Shown here: piece by piece, positions 36,681 to 46,825 of the stretch
How the letters are laid out: the number at the start of each line of letters is the position of its first letter
How positions within the stretch are numbered: the stretch's first letter is position 1
Assembly: GCA_911728435.2 (NCBI GenBank)
Contig: OU452201.1
Span: forward strand, 26,970,001-27,034,000
Direction of reading: 5' to 3'
Source of the DNA: Apoderus coryli
Taxonomy: Eukaryota > Arthropoda > Insecta > Coleoptera > Attelabidae
Length of the DNA: 64,000 bases
Position numbers and translations under genes: made by a program
The notes under the pieces: model-generated
The model's input: only the letters and a program-made list of their open reading frames with translations
What the model was told of the DNA's origin: nothing
Database searches by the model: none

Positions 36681-37881
36681 TATATTTATAAATGAAAGGC
36701 GTCTACTCCACGAAATACTTTATATACATGTTCAAATTAGCCAAACATGTTCCGGAACTTTACTGTTCCATCTTCAGTGGCATTATAAATCTTAATGGCT
36801 TATGTTGTAGATTCAAACATGTATACACGCACCTTGTGAAAAATTTACTTATGTGATAACATTCATGAGGTCAGTTAAAATAAGTGAAACTTAAAATTAT
36901 ATCATTATGTAAAAACTAAATATTGTGATACACTCTTTAATGTGAAAAGTTTCTTTTTATACATCATTACAATAAAGAGGATTTTTGAAAATATATACTT
37001 GTCGTTTGACTCAAACAAATACAAAATAATGTGTGCTACAATAGTACATTCTGTAACAAGTGAGAAATGTGGCATATTCTGAACGAGGGAAATTTGGTGA
37101 CGGTCCACGAGTTCAGAATAGCTGATTCCACACGTGTTACAGACTATACTTTTTCTACGACTGCAACTGAATTCCCTAATCTCAGGCGGGATAAAAATTA
37201 ACTCTTCTTCGTTAGACATTGTATTGAAAAAGTTCTATAACAATTTAGATAGGTTGGTACTTTTAAAACTTCAAAAACATGATAATATAATTAATAAATT
37301 ACCTCAATGTGTATAAGTAGATATCTGATAAAGAATAGAAATATAGAATTACACATAAGACTCTTTCAAATAATGACAAATATGTCAAATAAATTCCACA
37401 ATAAATGTAAACATTTAAAAAAATTTCAATAACATATTATGTTGAAAAGTGAAACAGTTGTAGATTTTAAATATATCTGACCCATTTCTAGCGATACGAT
37501 CTATTCTAAAACAGTCGTCGAAAAATTTTTTTTATTTATTTATATTATTTCGTATTTTTTGAGTAAAACGACAAGTATATATTTTCAAAAATCCTCTTTA
37601 TTGTAATGATTTATAAAAAGAAACTTTTCACATTAAATAGTGTATCACAATATTTAGTTTTTACATAATGATATAATTATTGTAAGTTTCAATTATTTTC
37701 AAACTGACCTCATGATTATTGTCACATAAGTAAATTTTTCACAAGGTGATGTGTGTATACATGTTTGTAAGGTTTATAATGCCACTGAAGATGGAACAGT
37801 AAAGTTCCGAAACATGTTTGGCTAATTCGAACATATATATAAAGTATTTTGTGTAGTAGACGCTTTTCAATTATAAAATTA
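36681..37881. mobile_element. Foldback element with about 345-bp inverted arms and a unique centre
   Basis: Arms at 36681-37030 and 37542-37881 are inverted copies, each with GCGTCTACT(C/A)CAC outer end, core (CCACTGAAGATGGAACAGTA then AAGTTCCG(A/G)AACATGTTTGG), and inner end aaaatcctctttattgtaat. The 511-bp centre is not repeated elsewhere here. A minus frame (37219-36905) starts in the centre: MSNEEELIFIPPEIREFSCS then VCNTCGISYSELVDRH, with a CxxC pair, and runs into the left arm; no family was recognised. It could be a captured host exon or the element's own relic ORF. Confidence 0.75.
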
Positions 37882-37889
37882 TAGGTTTC

Positions 37890-38770
37890 TGTCCCCGTCA
37901 ACAAGAAAATAAAGATAACAGTAATAATAATTTTATATTAAAAAAAAAAATAATTTATTCAATTTGAGCTAAAAAATTAATAATAGGATGACACGCAATG
38001 ACTTGTCAACCCTAAACAAACCAGACGTTTTTTTGCTCTTAAAGTCATTTCAGCCTTTCTAAGCTTCGTGATATAGATTTATTAAATTTACTTTATTTTT
38101 TTTGTGTTCTCTATACTTTTACAGACATGATACTATTTTCATTCTCAACTCTAAAAAGATTAAAGTGTAAATACTGCAATAAACCGGCTACGGATAATTA
38201 TTAAAATTTGCTCATTATATCTACAAAAAACTACTCTTATAATTTTCATGCTCAGTGATTGACATGAAGCTCAAAAATTCTACGGAACATGAGACCTGAT
38301 GCCGACCAGTGACGGACCTAAAGTAAAACAGAGAAATATTCAGAATAAGTAGAATTTGATATATTAATAGGCACGTTTTGGTACTTCACCAAAACATTTT
38401 TGGCAATTAACACTGTGACCGTGTAGTTTAATTATTCCTAACGATGCTAGTGATAGCGAATTACGAGCTGGTGATTACGCAGCATCTACAGGTTAACGTA
38501 ACTAAGTAATTTATAATAATAGTTTGTGGTGTATTTTTGAGACAAAGTATAGGATCTTATTTCTAACTATAATTGTTAGGCTCTCCATCATAACGAAAAT
38601 CAAAAGACGGTGATTTTTGTAATGATAACAATAATAATTGAGTACAGATTTTATTTATCATTACTTAATTAGGTTTTAATTTTATTAGCTTTTTATCAGC
38701 TAGAAGATCACAATACTCATGACGTAATATCAAAGCTTACAGTATGATATTAGGATACTTATATGAGTTA
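37890..38770. other. Intergenic DNA
   Basis: AT-rich. No gene or paired repeat recognised. Confidence 0.5.
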
Positions 38771-38775
38771 GGTTA

Positions 38776-39570
38776 GCCTTTCCAATAACAACTGGCGTAA
38801 AGCAGGGTTTTTTCATTGCATCGATTTTGTTTTCGATGTTTGTGGGAACGGTCATTCAATTTGTTAAGGATGAACTACCAGGGATAATAGAGATCGTCTA
38901 CAGATTTGTTGGTGGCGGACTCTTCAACCTTCTTAGACTGCAGGCTGGGACAAAGAGCATATCCACATCAGTCATTGAGCTTGAATACGCGGATGACAAC
39001 GTTGTTCTAGCTGATACAGAAGAGGATCTCCAATGTATACTAAATGTATTTAATGACGCATACAGGACTATTGGGCTTGAACTAAATATAAAGAAAACAC
39101 AGATTCTGTACCAGCTTGCACCAAACACTGTGGCTGTCCCACCACATATTCGAGTTAACGGAGACAGACTTCAGAATATCGAGAGTTTCTCTTACCTCAG
39201 AAGCATTCTCGTGGCGAACGCAAATATGCATGATGAAATTCAGCATCGTATAAGATGATAACATCGACGTTTGAACTAAGATGCTATTGTAGTTCCTATC
39301 CATACGTATAGCTGTGAGTCTTGGACCACTTATCGGAGGCATTTAAAAACCATAGAGAAGTACCGTCGACGACATGAGGTTGCAAAGAGACAGCAGCGAA
39401 AGGAGCGAGAACGCATCGATGGGACAGCGCATCTTCAACAGCCGGTACATGGTGGTGATTGGGTGTGTCAATTTTGTGACAAGGTTTGCGGCTCGAGCAT
39501 CGGTCTGTTTAGCTATCTTAGAGTTCACAACAGAAATCCCCACGTTAGCGAGTGAATGCTGATGATGATG
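38776..39570 (+). pseudogene. LINE relic, 3' half, with C-terminal zinc finger
   Basis: Begins in PFPITTGVKQGFFIASILFS (RT motif B), then the 143-codon frame 38827-39258 with GGGLFNLLRLQAGTKS, IELEYADDNVVLADTEED (motif C, YADD intact), LNIKKTQILYQ and IRVNGDRLQNIESFSYLRS. After 39258 two internal deletions follow: SCESWTTYRRHLK, then EKYRRRHEVAKRQQRKERER and the C-terminal finger WVCQFCDKVCGSSIGLFSYL-RVH (CxxC...H) near 39465-39535. The tail is gatgatgatgag. Same family as 25165-26140; the two relics overlap by only about 50 bp of the element. Confidence 0.8.
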
Positions 39571-39718
39571 AGTTATTTAAACCGGTCAACCCTTGTAGAC
39601 GCTTTTAAGTATAAATGTGGACAAAAAATTAAATTATTTTCATCTGATTTTCAACACAAACTCTAGCTGTTAGCATAAACTCCAGTAAATTTGTTAATCT
39701 AACATATTCACGAGATTA

Positions 39719-40556
39719 TAACGGGTATTCCCCAATTAACGTCCCAGGTCATAACTTTTCTATGTTTCAAGATAATAATAATGTAAGTAAAAAATTTGTT
39801 TAATAATTAGGTAGCAAAATCATCCGCTAAAAACAACAATATTTTGAATTTTGGTAAAATAGTTAATTCAGTAGCATGTAAAAATATTGTTCTTGATTAA
39901 CGTGAGGAAAAAATGTGTGTTGTGTATCGTAAATATTTATTGCAATTTATTTATTATACAAAATATCCACTGAATAGATTTAGTATTTAAATTAGATGCT
40001 GAAATTAAGATCTACTAGCCCCTACGTAGGCATCGTATCGTTGATTTATCGGCCTGGTAAAGGCTGCAGTGATCATAGCAGCTGTAGTTGTTCGACAGGC
40101 TTCAGCAATTCGCTCCTTCAGTACGTCAATATTGTAGCATGATCTTCTAATCAATTCGCTGGAGCCTGGAGCGTACTTCTGGAAACATTGCACTACCTTG
40201 CCAAGTGCGAATGGAAAGATATAGACTTAGTGCATACTATAATAGTATATAGTGATCGTATTGTCTTCATTAATGTTTAATTTGCGGGTGTAACGCGATT
40301 TCAAAAACGCTCCCGATACATTTTTGTTGCTTCAGGACCTTTTTTTTTGTATTCTCCGTAAATAAGGAGCATATCTCTACATCCTCATTAGGAGTAACTG
40401 TGCGGACAAAATTAACGAATGATCAGCAATAACTGACTGAATATGTGCGTGATTGATTTTCACAGGTTACAAACTTGAATATTTAGCTACAATACTACAA
40501 AAATATATTAGCAAACTAAAGAAGGCTCTCTTATCAACAAAATTGTGGAACACCCG
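39719..40556 (-). mobile_element. Decayed mariner-like element
   Basis: Left end ACGGGTATTCCCCAATTAAC; right end, inverted, CCGGGTGTTCCACAATTTT ending about 40556. On minus, 40193-40005 reads NIDVLKERIAEACRTTTAAM and ITAAFTRPINQRYDA, matching the helix-rich C-terminus of mariner-type transposases (xxLKxRIxEACxxITPxM). No catalytic motif remains. A terminus of the same family (CAGTGTCCCCCAATGAACG, inverted) occurs at about 45456-45474. Confidence 0.5.
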
Positions 40557-41103
40557 GAATATTCTGTTATAACCAAAGCGAAAGAAAAAAGTCCCTGTCG
40601 TTTTCTTTTTTAAATTATTATATTATTATTATTTTTTGAATTATCAATTTGTTCTTCTAGTTTATTAATAAATATTTTGTTGAAGGAAAACAGCGTTTCT
40701 TCCGTTAACTCCTCAGCATATAATATGTTGTGTCAATTCTACGTCACTGATGCTATATTAATAATGAATTTTTTAAATGATAAATTGGACGTATTACATC
40801 ATATGCCGAAAAAGGAATGCGGCAGGTTTATTTTATGAGATTTATAAACGATTATTTGCCTTATTTTTCTTGTTTACGAATATTTGGCAGTTGGGAGCAA
40901 GTCAAAACCAGTAGATATGAAATAATCACTGATGTAAAAATGGGTCCTTTTTTTCTGATATAGATAAAAATAACTATATTTTATACGTAGTGGAGTATTT
41001 AATTTTTTTGTGAACTATACTACTACATTTACTGATCTTGTACATTACTTTGATAACAAAAATGTTCAGTTGGCTCCAGCCAAAGTCAATCTCAAAGATA
41101 TTT

Positions 41104-41590
41104 AATAAATATTCTTTGGCCCATAACTTGAAAATCAATCCAGGTTAAACTACGGTCGTGGTATTTTGCTCATAAAACCATAGAGCTCACATTGAATCCA
41201 ACTTAGATATCAAAATAAATGGCACAACCTTTCATAAATCAAGCCAAATACTTGATATTTGATGTTATTGTAACGTTAATCGAGCCTGTAAAGGCTTAAT
41301 TCAGAGATTTTATGTTCGAATGAAAAAGCTCTATGTCAAAAGAAATATTCTAAATTATAAAACGAAGAACACATTTTGCGAATCAGTGATTATGCCGATT
41401 TTTTTCTATTGCCATTTAGTATAATATCCTTGCCTGGATTATCGCACTAAAAATTTGTTACAAATAGTTCAAAACACATGCTGTCGATTTATAAATTATT
41501 TGCGCAAATATGATCGTGTTTCTCAAAAAATGCTTGACCTTGGGTGGCTCAAACTAAACAATATCGTAAAGCTGCATTACCTTATTTTAT
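41104..41590 (+). pseudogene. LINE C-terminal relic, related to 47221-48384
   Basis: With frameshifts and stops the plus strand reads NKYSLAHNLKINPG, NLDIKINGTTFHKSSQ, FYVRMKKLYVKRNILNYKTK, QIVQNTCCRFINYLRKYDRV and LDLGWLKLNNIVKLHYLIL. The order and spacing follow the LINE at 47221-48384 (YVRLKLLYANKYLLNFKMRK, YVQNACCRFIFDLRKFDHIT, LEWLKFEFVVKFHFA). Both ends are truncated. Inactive. Confidence 0.65.
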
Positions 41591-41849
41591 AGCCTCTGAA
41601 CTAAGATTTTAGATAACTGTTAGGTACCTAGCCATATCATGACTAGGGCAACGGTAATAAGTAGTTATTTTTCTTTTTATACATCAAACTTCGTAGATTA
41701 ATGCCATTTATAATGTAAATATTAAATTTCGAATGTAGCCTGCTGATCTTTACAAAAAGAAAAGCATTCAGCACCATGAATGTATTGGGACATTTTCTTC
41801 ATTGCGTTACATCCTTAGATAAAACATTTTCAAGGGTGCGGAACCAAAA

Positions 41850-42468
41850 ATGCACATCGGCTCATATCCCAATAATTTAGAACATTCCCACCACCAAATG
41901 AGAGTTAGAAACGAAGAAATTCTATTTAATTTGTTGATGTATGTTGTAGTAAATCCACTGGTTTCCATTCGCACCTTTTCAAGGAAATGTAATGTTTCCA
42001 GAAGTAAGATCCAGCGAATTCTTACGAAAACTCTCAAAAGTATTCTCGTACAAAAATTACTAATTTCCAAAGAAAGTAGGAGTCCCTTGAGGCTATGATG
42101 TATGACACTCCATACATTTTCTCATACATTTGTTGGACCGATGAAACACGTTTGCACAATAGTAGGGCCAATAAACACAAAGCAGTCTAAAAATAATCCT
42201 CGAAGGACACTGGAAACACATTTGCAAGTAATACTTGGAATTAACTTGTGGGCTGGTGTATTCTGTAGGTATTTTATTGAGCTGTATTTTTATGAAGGTA
42301 TATTATGATATATCAGAGGATTACTTGGATTTTCGACAAAGTTCATTACTGGAACTCTTAGATGAAATAATACCTTTGTTGGAACTCATGCTAATGATAT
42401 AGCAACACGACGGAGCACCACGACATAATGCACGCATTGTCACAGATTACTTGAACAAAAGTACTTGT
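41850..42468 (+). pseudogene. Mariner-like (DDE) transposase relic
   Basis: Starts with a helix-turn-helix region in the frame 41850-42098: RNEEILFNLLMYVVVNPLVS, IRTFSRKCNVSRSKIQRILT. After a frameshift come WTDETRLHNS (first catalytic Asp), the frame containing ILGINLWAGVFCRYFIELYF, then EDYLDFRQSSLLELLDEIIP and, past a stop, QHDGAPRHNARIVTDYLN (second catalytic Asp). The sequence leaves the family right after DYLNK, so the SPDLTPLD part with the third acidic residue is missing. Clear ends were not found on both sides. Confidence 0.7.
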
Positions 42469-43122
42469 ATAATAAACTAATTGTAATAAAGATTTATAAT
42501 TCCTATGTGTACAACCCACAAAACACACACATTTTAGGGACTGAAATGTTCTCCTCAAAAAATGTTTATCGATCAGTCTGTGTGTCTGTAGTATACACGA
42601 TAATTCAAAAACCACTTAACATATTTGAACCAAATTTTGATATAAAATAATCTACAAAATACTGCATAGAAAAACCTGTTAACATAGGCGATCATAAATA
42701 GTAGAACAAGGATCATAAAAAATTAGACTGTAAAACTGATATATTTAGCATTTTAAATAGATGAATTGGTGTTAAAAGTACATGACAAAAAGTTTAGGTA
42801 CCAGAGACCTACGTCAAAACTCTTAAAAACGGTCGGAAAAATCTGTATTCAGAATAACTCAAAACCAATTTAACCCTCCGTTAGTCGCGCCCGGTCTGTG
42901 AGACCGACTCAGGTAATTTTATTGTGCCAATTCATTACACTTGGACTACGGGAACGTTCGCGCTGCCTAGCTTCATTAATTTGTGTCTTATGAGAGCAGT
43001 TACAATTCCGTATTCATTAGGCTGGTTTTCTGGTAGTTACGACGTCATTCAGTCTCGTACACCGGCGCGACTATTCGCGTTTGTTTTTTTAACGTTAATT
43101 ATTATAAGTAAAGTGCTTCAAA

Positions 43123-43194
43123 ATGAGTTCTTGGGAAGCTGAACAGGAACAGCTTAAGCTGCTGATGGATGAAGCCTCACTAGTTGTGTTATAA
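43123..43194 (+). pseudogene. piggyBac-like transposase N-terminus, truncated
   Basis: 23 codons from a Met: acidic and Leu-rich start typical of piggyBac-family transposases (SWExEQ...LL...DE), ending at TAA. Nothing of the catalytic domain follows. It sits 250 bp inside the left TTAA end, the usual position for the start codon. Confidence 0.5.
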
Positions 43195-43282
43195 AAACGT
43201 ATACATATGAAAGTTTTAAAAATTTGCTTCCACTATTTCTTTAGGGGCTCATTATGGTACATGGTCTGTCGTAAGACCAACG

Positions 43283-44922
43283 CACAGTGGTACAAAATCC
43301 CGAAAACCTGGCCAAAATCTTAATTTCACCTTGATTTAAAGAAGATTTTGTATAATAGGCTTTTATAATTACAGATTACAAAAAAAGTGGTGAATTTAAA
43401 AAAAAACAAAATGGCGGACTTGGCGGAAATGGCTGGAGACTTTTAGAAAACTTGCTTAAACAACTTAAATTTAATTACCAACAAAAATCATTTCAAAACT
43501 GAAAAATAATAATAGAGAGGCCAAAATATACAGGGTGATTTATGGTTGATGTTGGGTTCGACGATTATTAAGAGACATATTTACGATCATCCTAAAAATT
43601 TGGTTACTTATATATAATATATTACCCAAAGATTTTTATATTTTTGCCTAGTTACAGGGTAGGTAATCGCAATTGACCTAAGTGTGAACTATACTTTTTC
43701 AAATGATATATCATGCTCCTATAGGTAAAAGTAATGAGGAAAAAGTTTACAATTCTTTCCACGGCTGGTTTGTCGAACCAATTGATATTGATTTTTAGAA
43801 AGTCTTGTTTCAATTAGCAATGAAAAAGCTTCATCCTCAGAAAGTGTTCTCTCTTGAACCGAATTAATTGATTTTCTGTACTTGGACGGTTTAGTAGGTG
43901 TAACAAACGTAATTTCATGTAAAACATATGCAGAATCCAATTTTCCCTCAGCTCTTAACTTCATATATGTTGCATACGTTAGTTCATTGCTACTTCTTAC
44001 TTTACGAATTTTCTCAGTTTTTCTCCGCATTGTTCTCGCACTAGATTCGGAAAAAGAGCATGAAGGACAACCACTTCTAGGAGTACTCGAAATTGGTTTC
44101 TGCTTATCGTCATTGATCACAATAGTCATTTCGTTTAGCCAGTTTTGAAATTTGCCTAACTTATCCTCGGTTCGGTGCACTTCCTGCAAACTTCATGTTT
44201 CATTTTTATTGTTTTACGGTATTACGTAAATTAGTTTTATCACTCTCAGTTAATTCAAAATCGCACTTATATTTTCTATTAATTTCGTTTTGCACAATGT
44301 CACATATGTCCTTGATATTTTGATCAAGTGGCCCTTTATTAAAAAAAGAGCGGAAATGCTCCGATATTTCGTGCATTTAGGTTTTAAAAAAAATTCCAAA
44401 GGCAGAGTGGCAGCTAGTGGCAGACAAATGTCACTTTTCTTGAATAAGTAGACAACAATAATCAATATCTAACAAGATTTGTTGCGGAATTCCGTGGAAT
44501 TTTTTTTGTATCTCTACCAAAATAAATAATATGTTCTTGAAAGGCTTAACTTTTTCTTGTATTTTGTCCTTAAATTATTAATTAGTAATAAATAATTAAT
44601 TATTATTACTTGCATATTTGAATACTACGTACCTTTCCCTACTTCAGCAATTTTGTTTTATTAAAAATGCATTAAATCTACACTTTTTTACGTACTCGCA
44701 AACTAAAGCCTATTTTTAATCGCGTGCGTATTTAATGATCCCACTTGTTCGAGAGTCACTTTCGTACTGCGTATCGCGGCAGGTCGTTGACCTTGAGACG
44801 TATGTTTAACGCTACGCGATACTCTAGTGTGTTGCCGAACTTATGTAATTGTAAAAATTCGCATTTTTAGAAAAACTTTATTAATGGTTTTGGCCAGCTA
44901 TTTAGACTTTTGTACCACTGTG
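43283..44922 (-). mobile_element. Transib-like transposon (RAG1-related family), internally deleted
   Basis: Both ends begin CACAGTGGTACAAAA (43283 on plus; 44922 on minus) and share a second block CTGGCCAAAA(T/C)C 21 nt after the heptamer. A perfect 5-bp duplication CAACG flanks the element (43278-43282 and 44923-44927). CAC(A/T)(A/G)TG termini with 5-bp, GC-rich target duplications are the hallmark of Transib elements, and CACAGTG is the V(D)J recombination heptamer. The enclosed minus frame (44189-43719) fits the same family. At 1640 bp, against roughly 3 kb for full elements, the catalytic core is missing. It lies inside a piggyBac-like element. A mariner-type terminus TATACAGGGTGATTTATGG at 43531 suggests a further small insertion. 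Confidence 0.7.
43719..44189 (-). pseudogene. Transib-type transposase N-terminal fragment
   Basis: 156 codons from Met. Contains KLGKFQNWLNE, a Cys pair with Ser-rich flank (SGCPSCSFSESSARTMRRKT), IRKVRSSNELTYATYMKLRA, and at the end LSEDEAFSLLIETRLSKNQY-QLVR followed by KLFPHY. The last part resembles the segment LSxxQYxxxRxxxxxxxxxxxPxY of Transib/RAG1-like transposases that precedes the catalytic core. Three residues after PHY the frame stops, so the core with its acidic residues is deleted. Upstream (44345-44190) the coding continues with frameshifts. The family assignment rests on pattern memory plus the element ends. Confidence 0.5.
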
Positions 44923-45474
44923 CAACGCGACTACTGACGTTGTAAAGTTTGACGCGACTACTGGAAGGTTAATTAACAGATTTTTAACAAATTTGATGAG
45001 ATATACCTATTTCTAGGTGCTGATTTGCTTTTGGAAAACATTGAGTTTTGCCAAAATGTCTAAAAAAGGGTTCGAAAATTAAAGAGTTGATAAGTTCTTA
45101 AACTTGCCAATATATTGAATAATTTTTCATTGATTTACTGGAATATAACCTAAGCCATTTAAATAAAAATTAGATCACATTGGCTTCGAAAAGAGTGTAA
45201 AAATGACAAGAAAGTCACAGAAATATTAATTGCATCGAGGGCAAATATTGATTTTGATTATTATTATGAATTATGATATTTAATTAACCATTTAGTATTT
45301 CTGTTTTACTAATCTAATGTTGATGGGTAGTATAGTATCATTTAAGTTTTGAAACCAATTTCGGGGAAGACCTACCGAACGATTAAACATATTTTTTACT
45401 TACATTTTTTGTATCTTTAAAAATACAAAATTTATGGCTGAAACGTTCATTGGGGGACACTGGGTATATGAAAT

Positions 45475-46820
45475 ACTATACAAAACAGATAAATTGGTTG
45501 TTTATTAGAGATAGGATTGCCCAACAAAAAGTCACAACAGAGATTTAACAAAAGCGAGTCAACGGTTAATAAAAAGCGAAGTATGGAGGTATTCAATTTA
45601 GATAATCATCTCGAAAAATAGTGATTCAAAGTTAATTTAATCATTTAAATAAATTAAATTCTTGTTTTTTAATTATTTAAAAATTTTCAGTATTGCCAGA
45701 AGATTCAATCATGTTCATTTTTCGCAACCATGGGACACTTTAACAGTTGTATCAACAAGAAAATTATGGTTAAAGTCTACAACATGGTGTTTCCTGGAAG
45801 AAAGTATTAGCCTCTTTTCCTTTCTGTTAAGGCTTTCATATAAATTCCCATACATCATATGTATCGAATATCAGTTGTAGGCAATAAAATATTATAATCG
45901 AAATAACCCTTAAAAATATTGATTTATTTTCTCGTATTAGTTATAAACTTTACGCCTTGTCGCCTAATTGATGTATGATTCTCGAATCATACCGTACACG
46001 TATATCAGTCAAAATAACAAGAAGATGAAATAAATTTGTAACAAAGTGGAAAATAGTCGGCTCGATGAAAAAATTATCAATTCGTTCACCCTCTATTGTA
46101 TCATTTCTTTTATACCATGCCAGAACAATAAGGGTATATAATAGGACAAAGCGACCAGTTGATTATTGTGTGGTGCATTAACAAAGTTCTTGTTAGCGAT
46201 ATCCCTCTTGAATGTGTAGGTCCCTTATGATTGTGCAAAGTATTAGTGGTAAGCAGTCTTGAATAATGCTTTATGTGATGATAATGTGGTATTCGATCCT
46301 TTTTTATTTAAAGGTATATGCCGATGCAAAAATTAGTGTAAAATACACCGCTGCGTTAATAAATTCTGATAAATTATAATCACAATTTTATAATGAGAGC
46401 GGTTTTTACTTCTTATATATGTAACGGTAGATTTCCTGGCTAATAATGATAACGGCTCGAAGATATTATGTTTTATTGAATTTGAGTATATGATACAACA
46501 GAATTATTGCAAATGAATACTGAAACTGGCAATTATAGAGACGAAATTGTATAATAAATAATGGAAATAAAACTAAACATCCTATCTTAGAAATCCAACT
46601 GGATCAAAAAATATCTATGTGACCTAATTAGGTTGAAAATAGTTGGCCTTCTACCGGCCATCTACTACTTTCACATGCACAAATATCATCTGTTCAAACT
46701 CTGAACAAGGAATTGATAAATTGTTTAGATCCTAAACAACGAGCTTATCGTTAAAAAGAAACCTAACGATTAAAGATTTAGAATTAATACAAAATCAATA
46801 GCAAAGCTAAAATATAAAGG
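45475..46820. other. Intergenic DNA
   Basis: No gene recognised. A 20-bp perfect palindrome GTATGATTCTCGAATCATAC lies at about 45974. The left boundary is a lone mariner-type terminus (inverted CAGTGTCCCCCAATG). Confidence 0.45.
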
Positions 46821-46825
46821 TAAAT

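Larger units (their letters stand above)
42874..44968 (+). mobile_element. piggyBac-like element split by a Transib-like insertion
   Basis: Flanked by TTAA at 42870-42873 and 44969-44972. Ends: CCCTCCGTTAGTCGCGCCC at left; inverted CCTTCCAGTAGTCGCGTCAA at right. Subterminal copies of AGTCGCG and small hairpins GGTCTGTGAGACC (42892) and GGTCTGTCGTAAGACC (43264) occur near both ends. A short frame at 43123-43194 encodes MSSWEAEQEQLKLLMDEAS, matching the SWExEQxRLxxLL start of piggyBac transposases, then a stop. Removing the 1640-bp Transib-like insert and one CAACG leaves an element of about 450 bp, so it was already internally deleted when the insertion occurred. Confidence 0.75.

Noticed and set aside
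38898..39128. Minus-strand frame over the LINE relic
   Set aside because: Antisense shadow of the reverse transcriptase frame.
42924..43142. 72-codon frame at the left end of the piggyBac-like element
   Set aside because: It overlaps the leader of the real transposase start at 43123 in another frame and has no domain.
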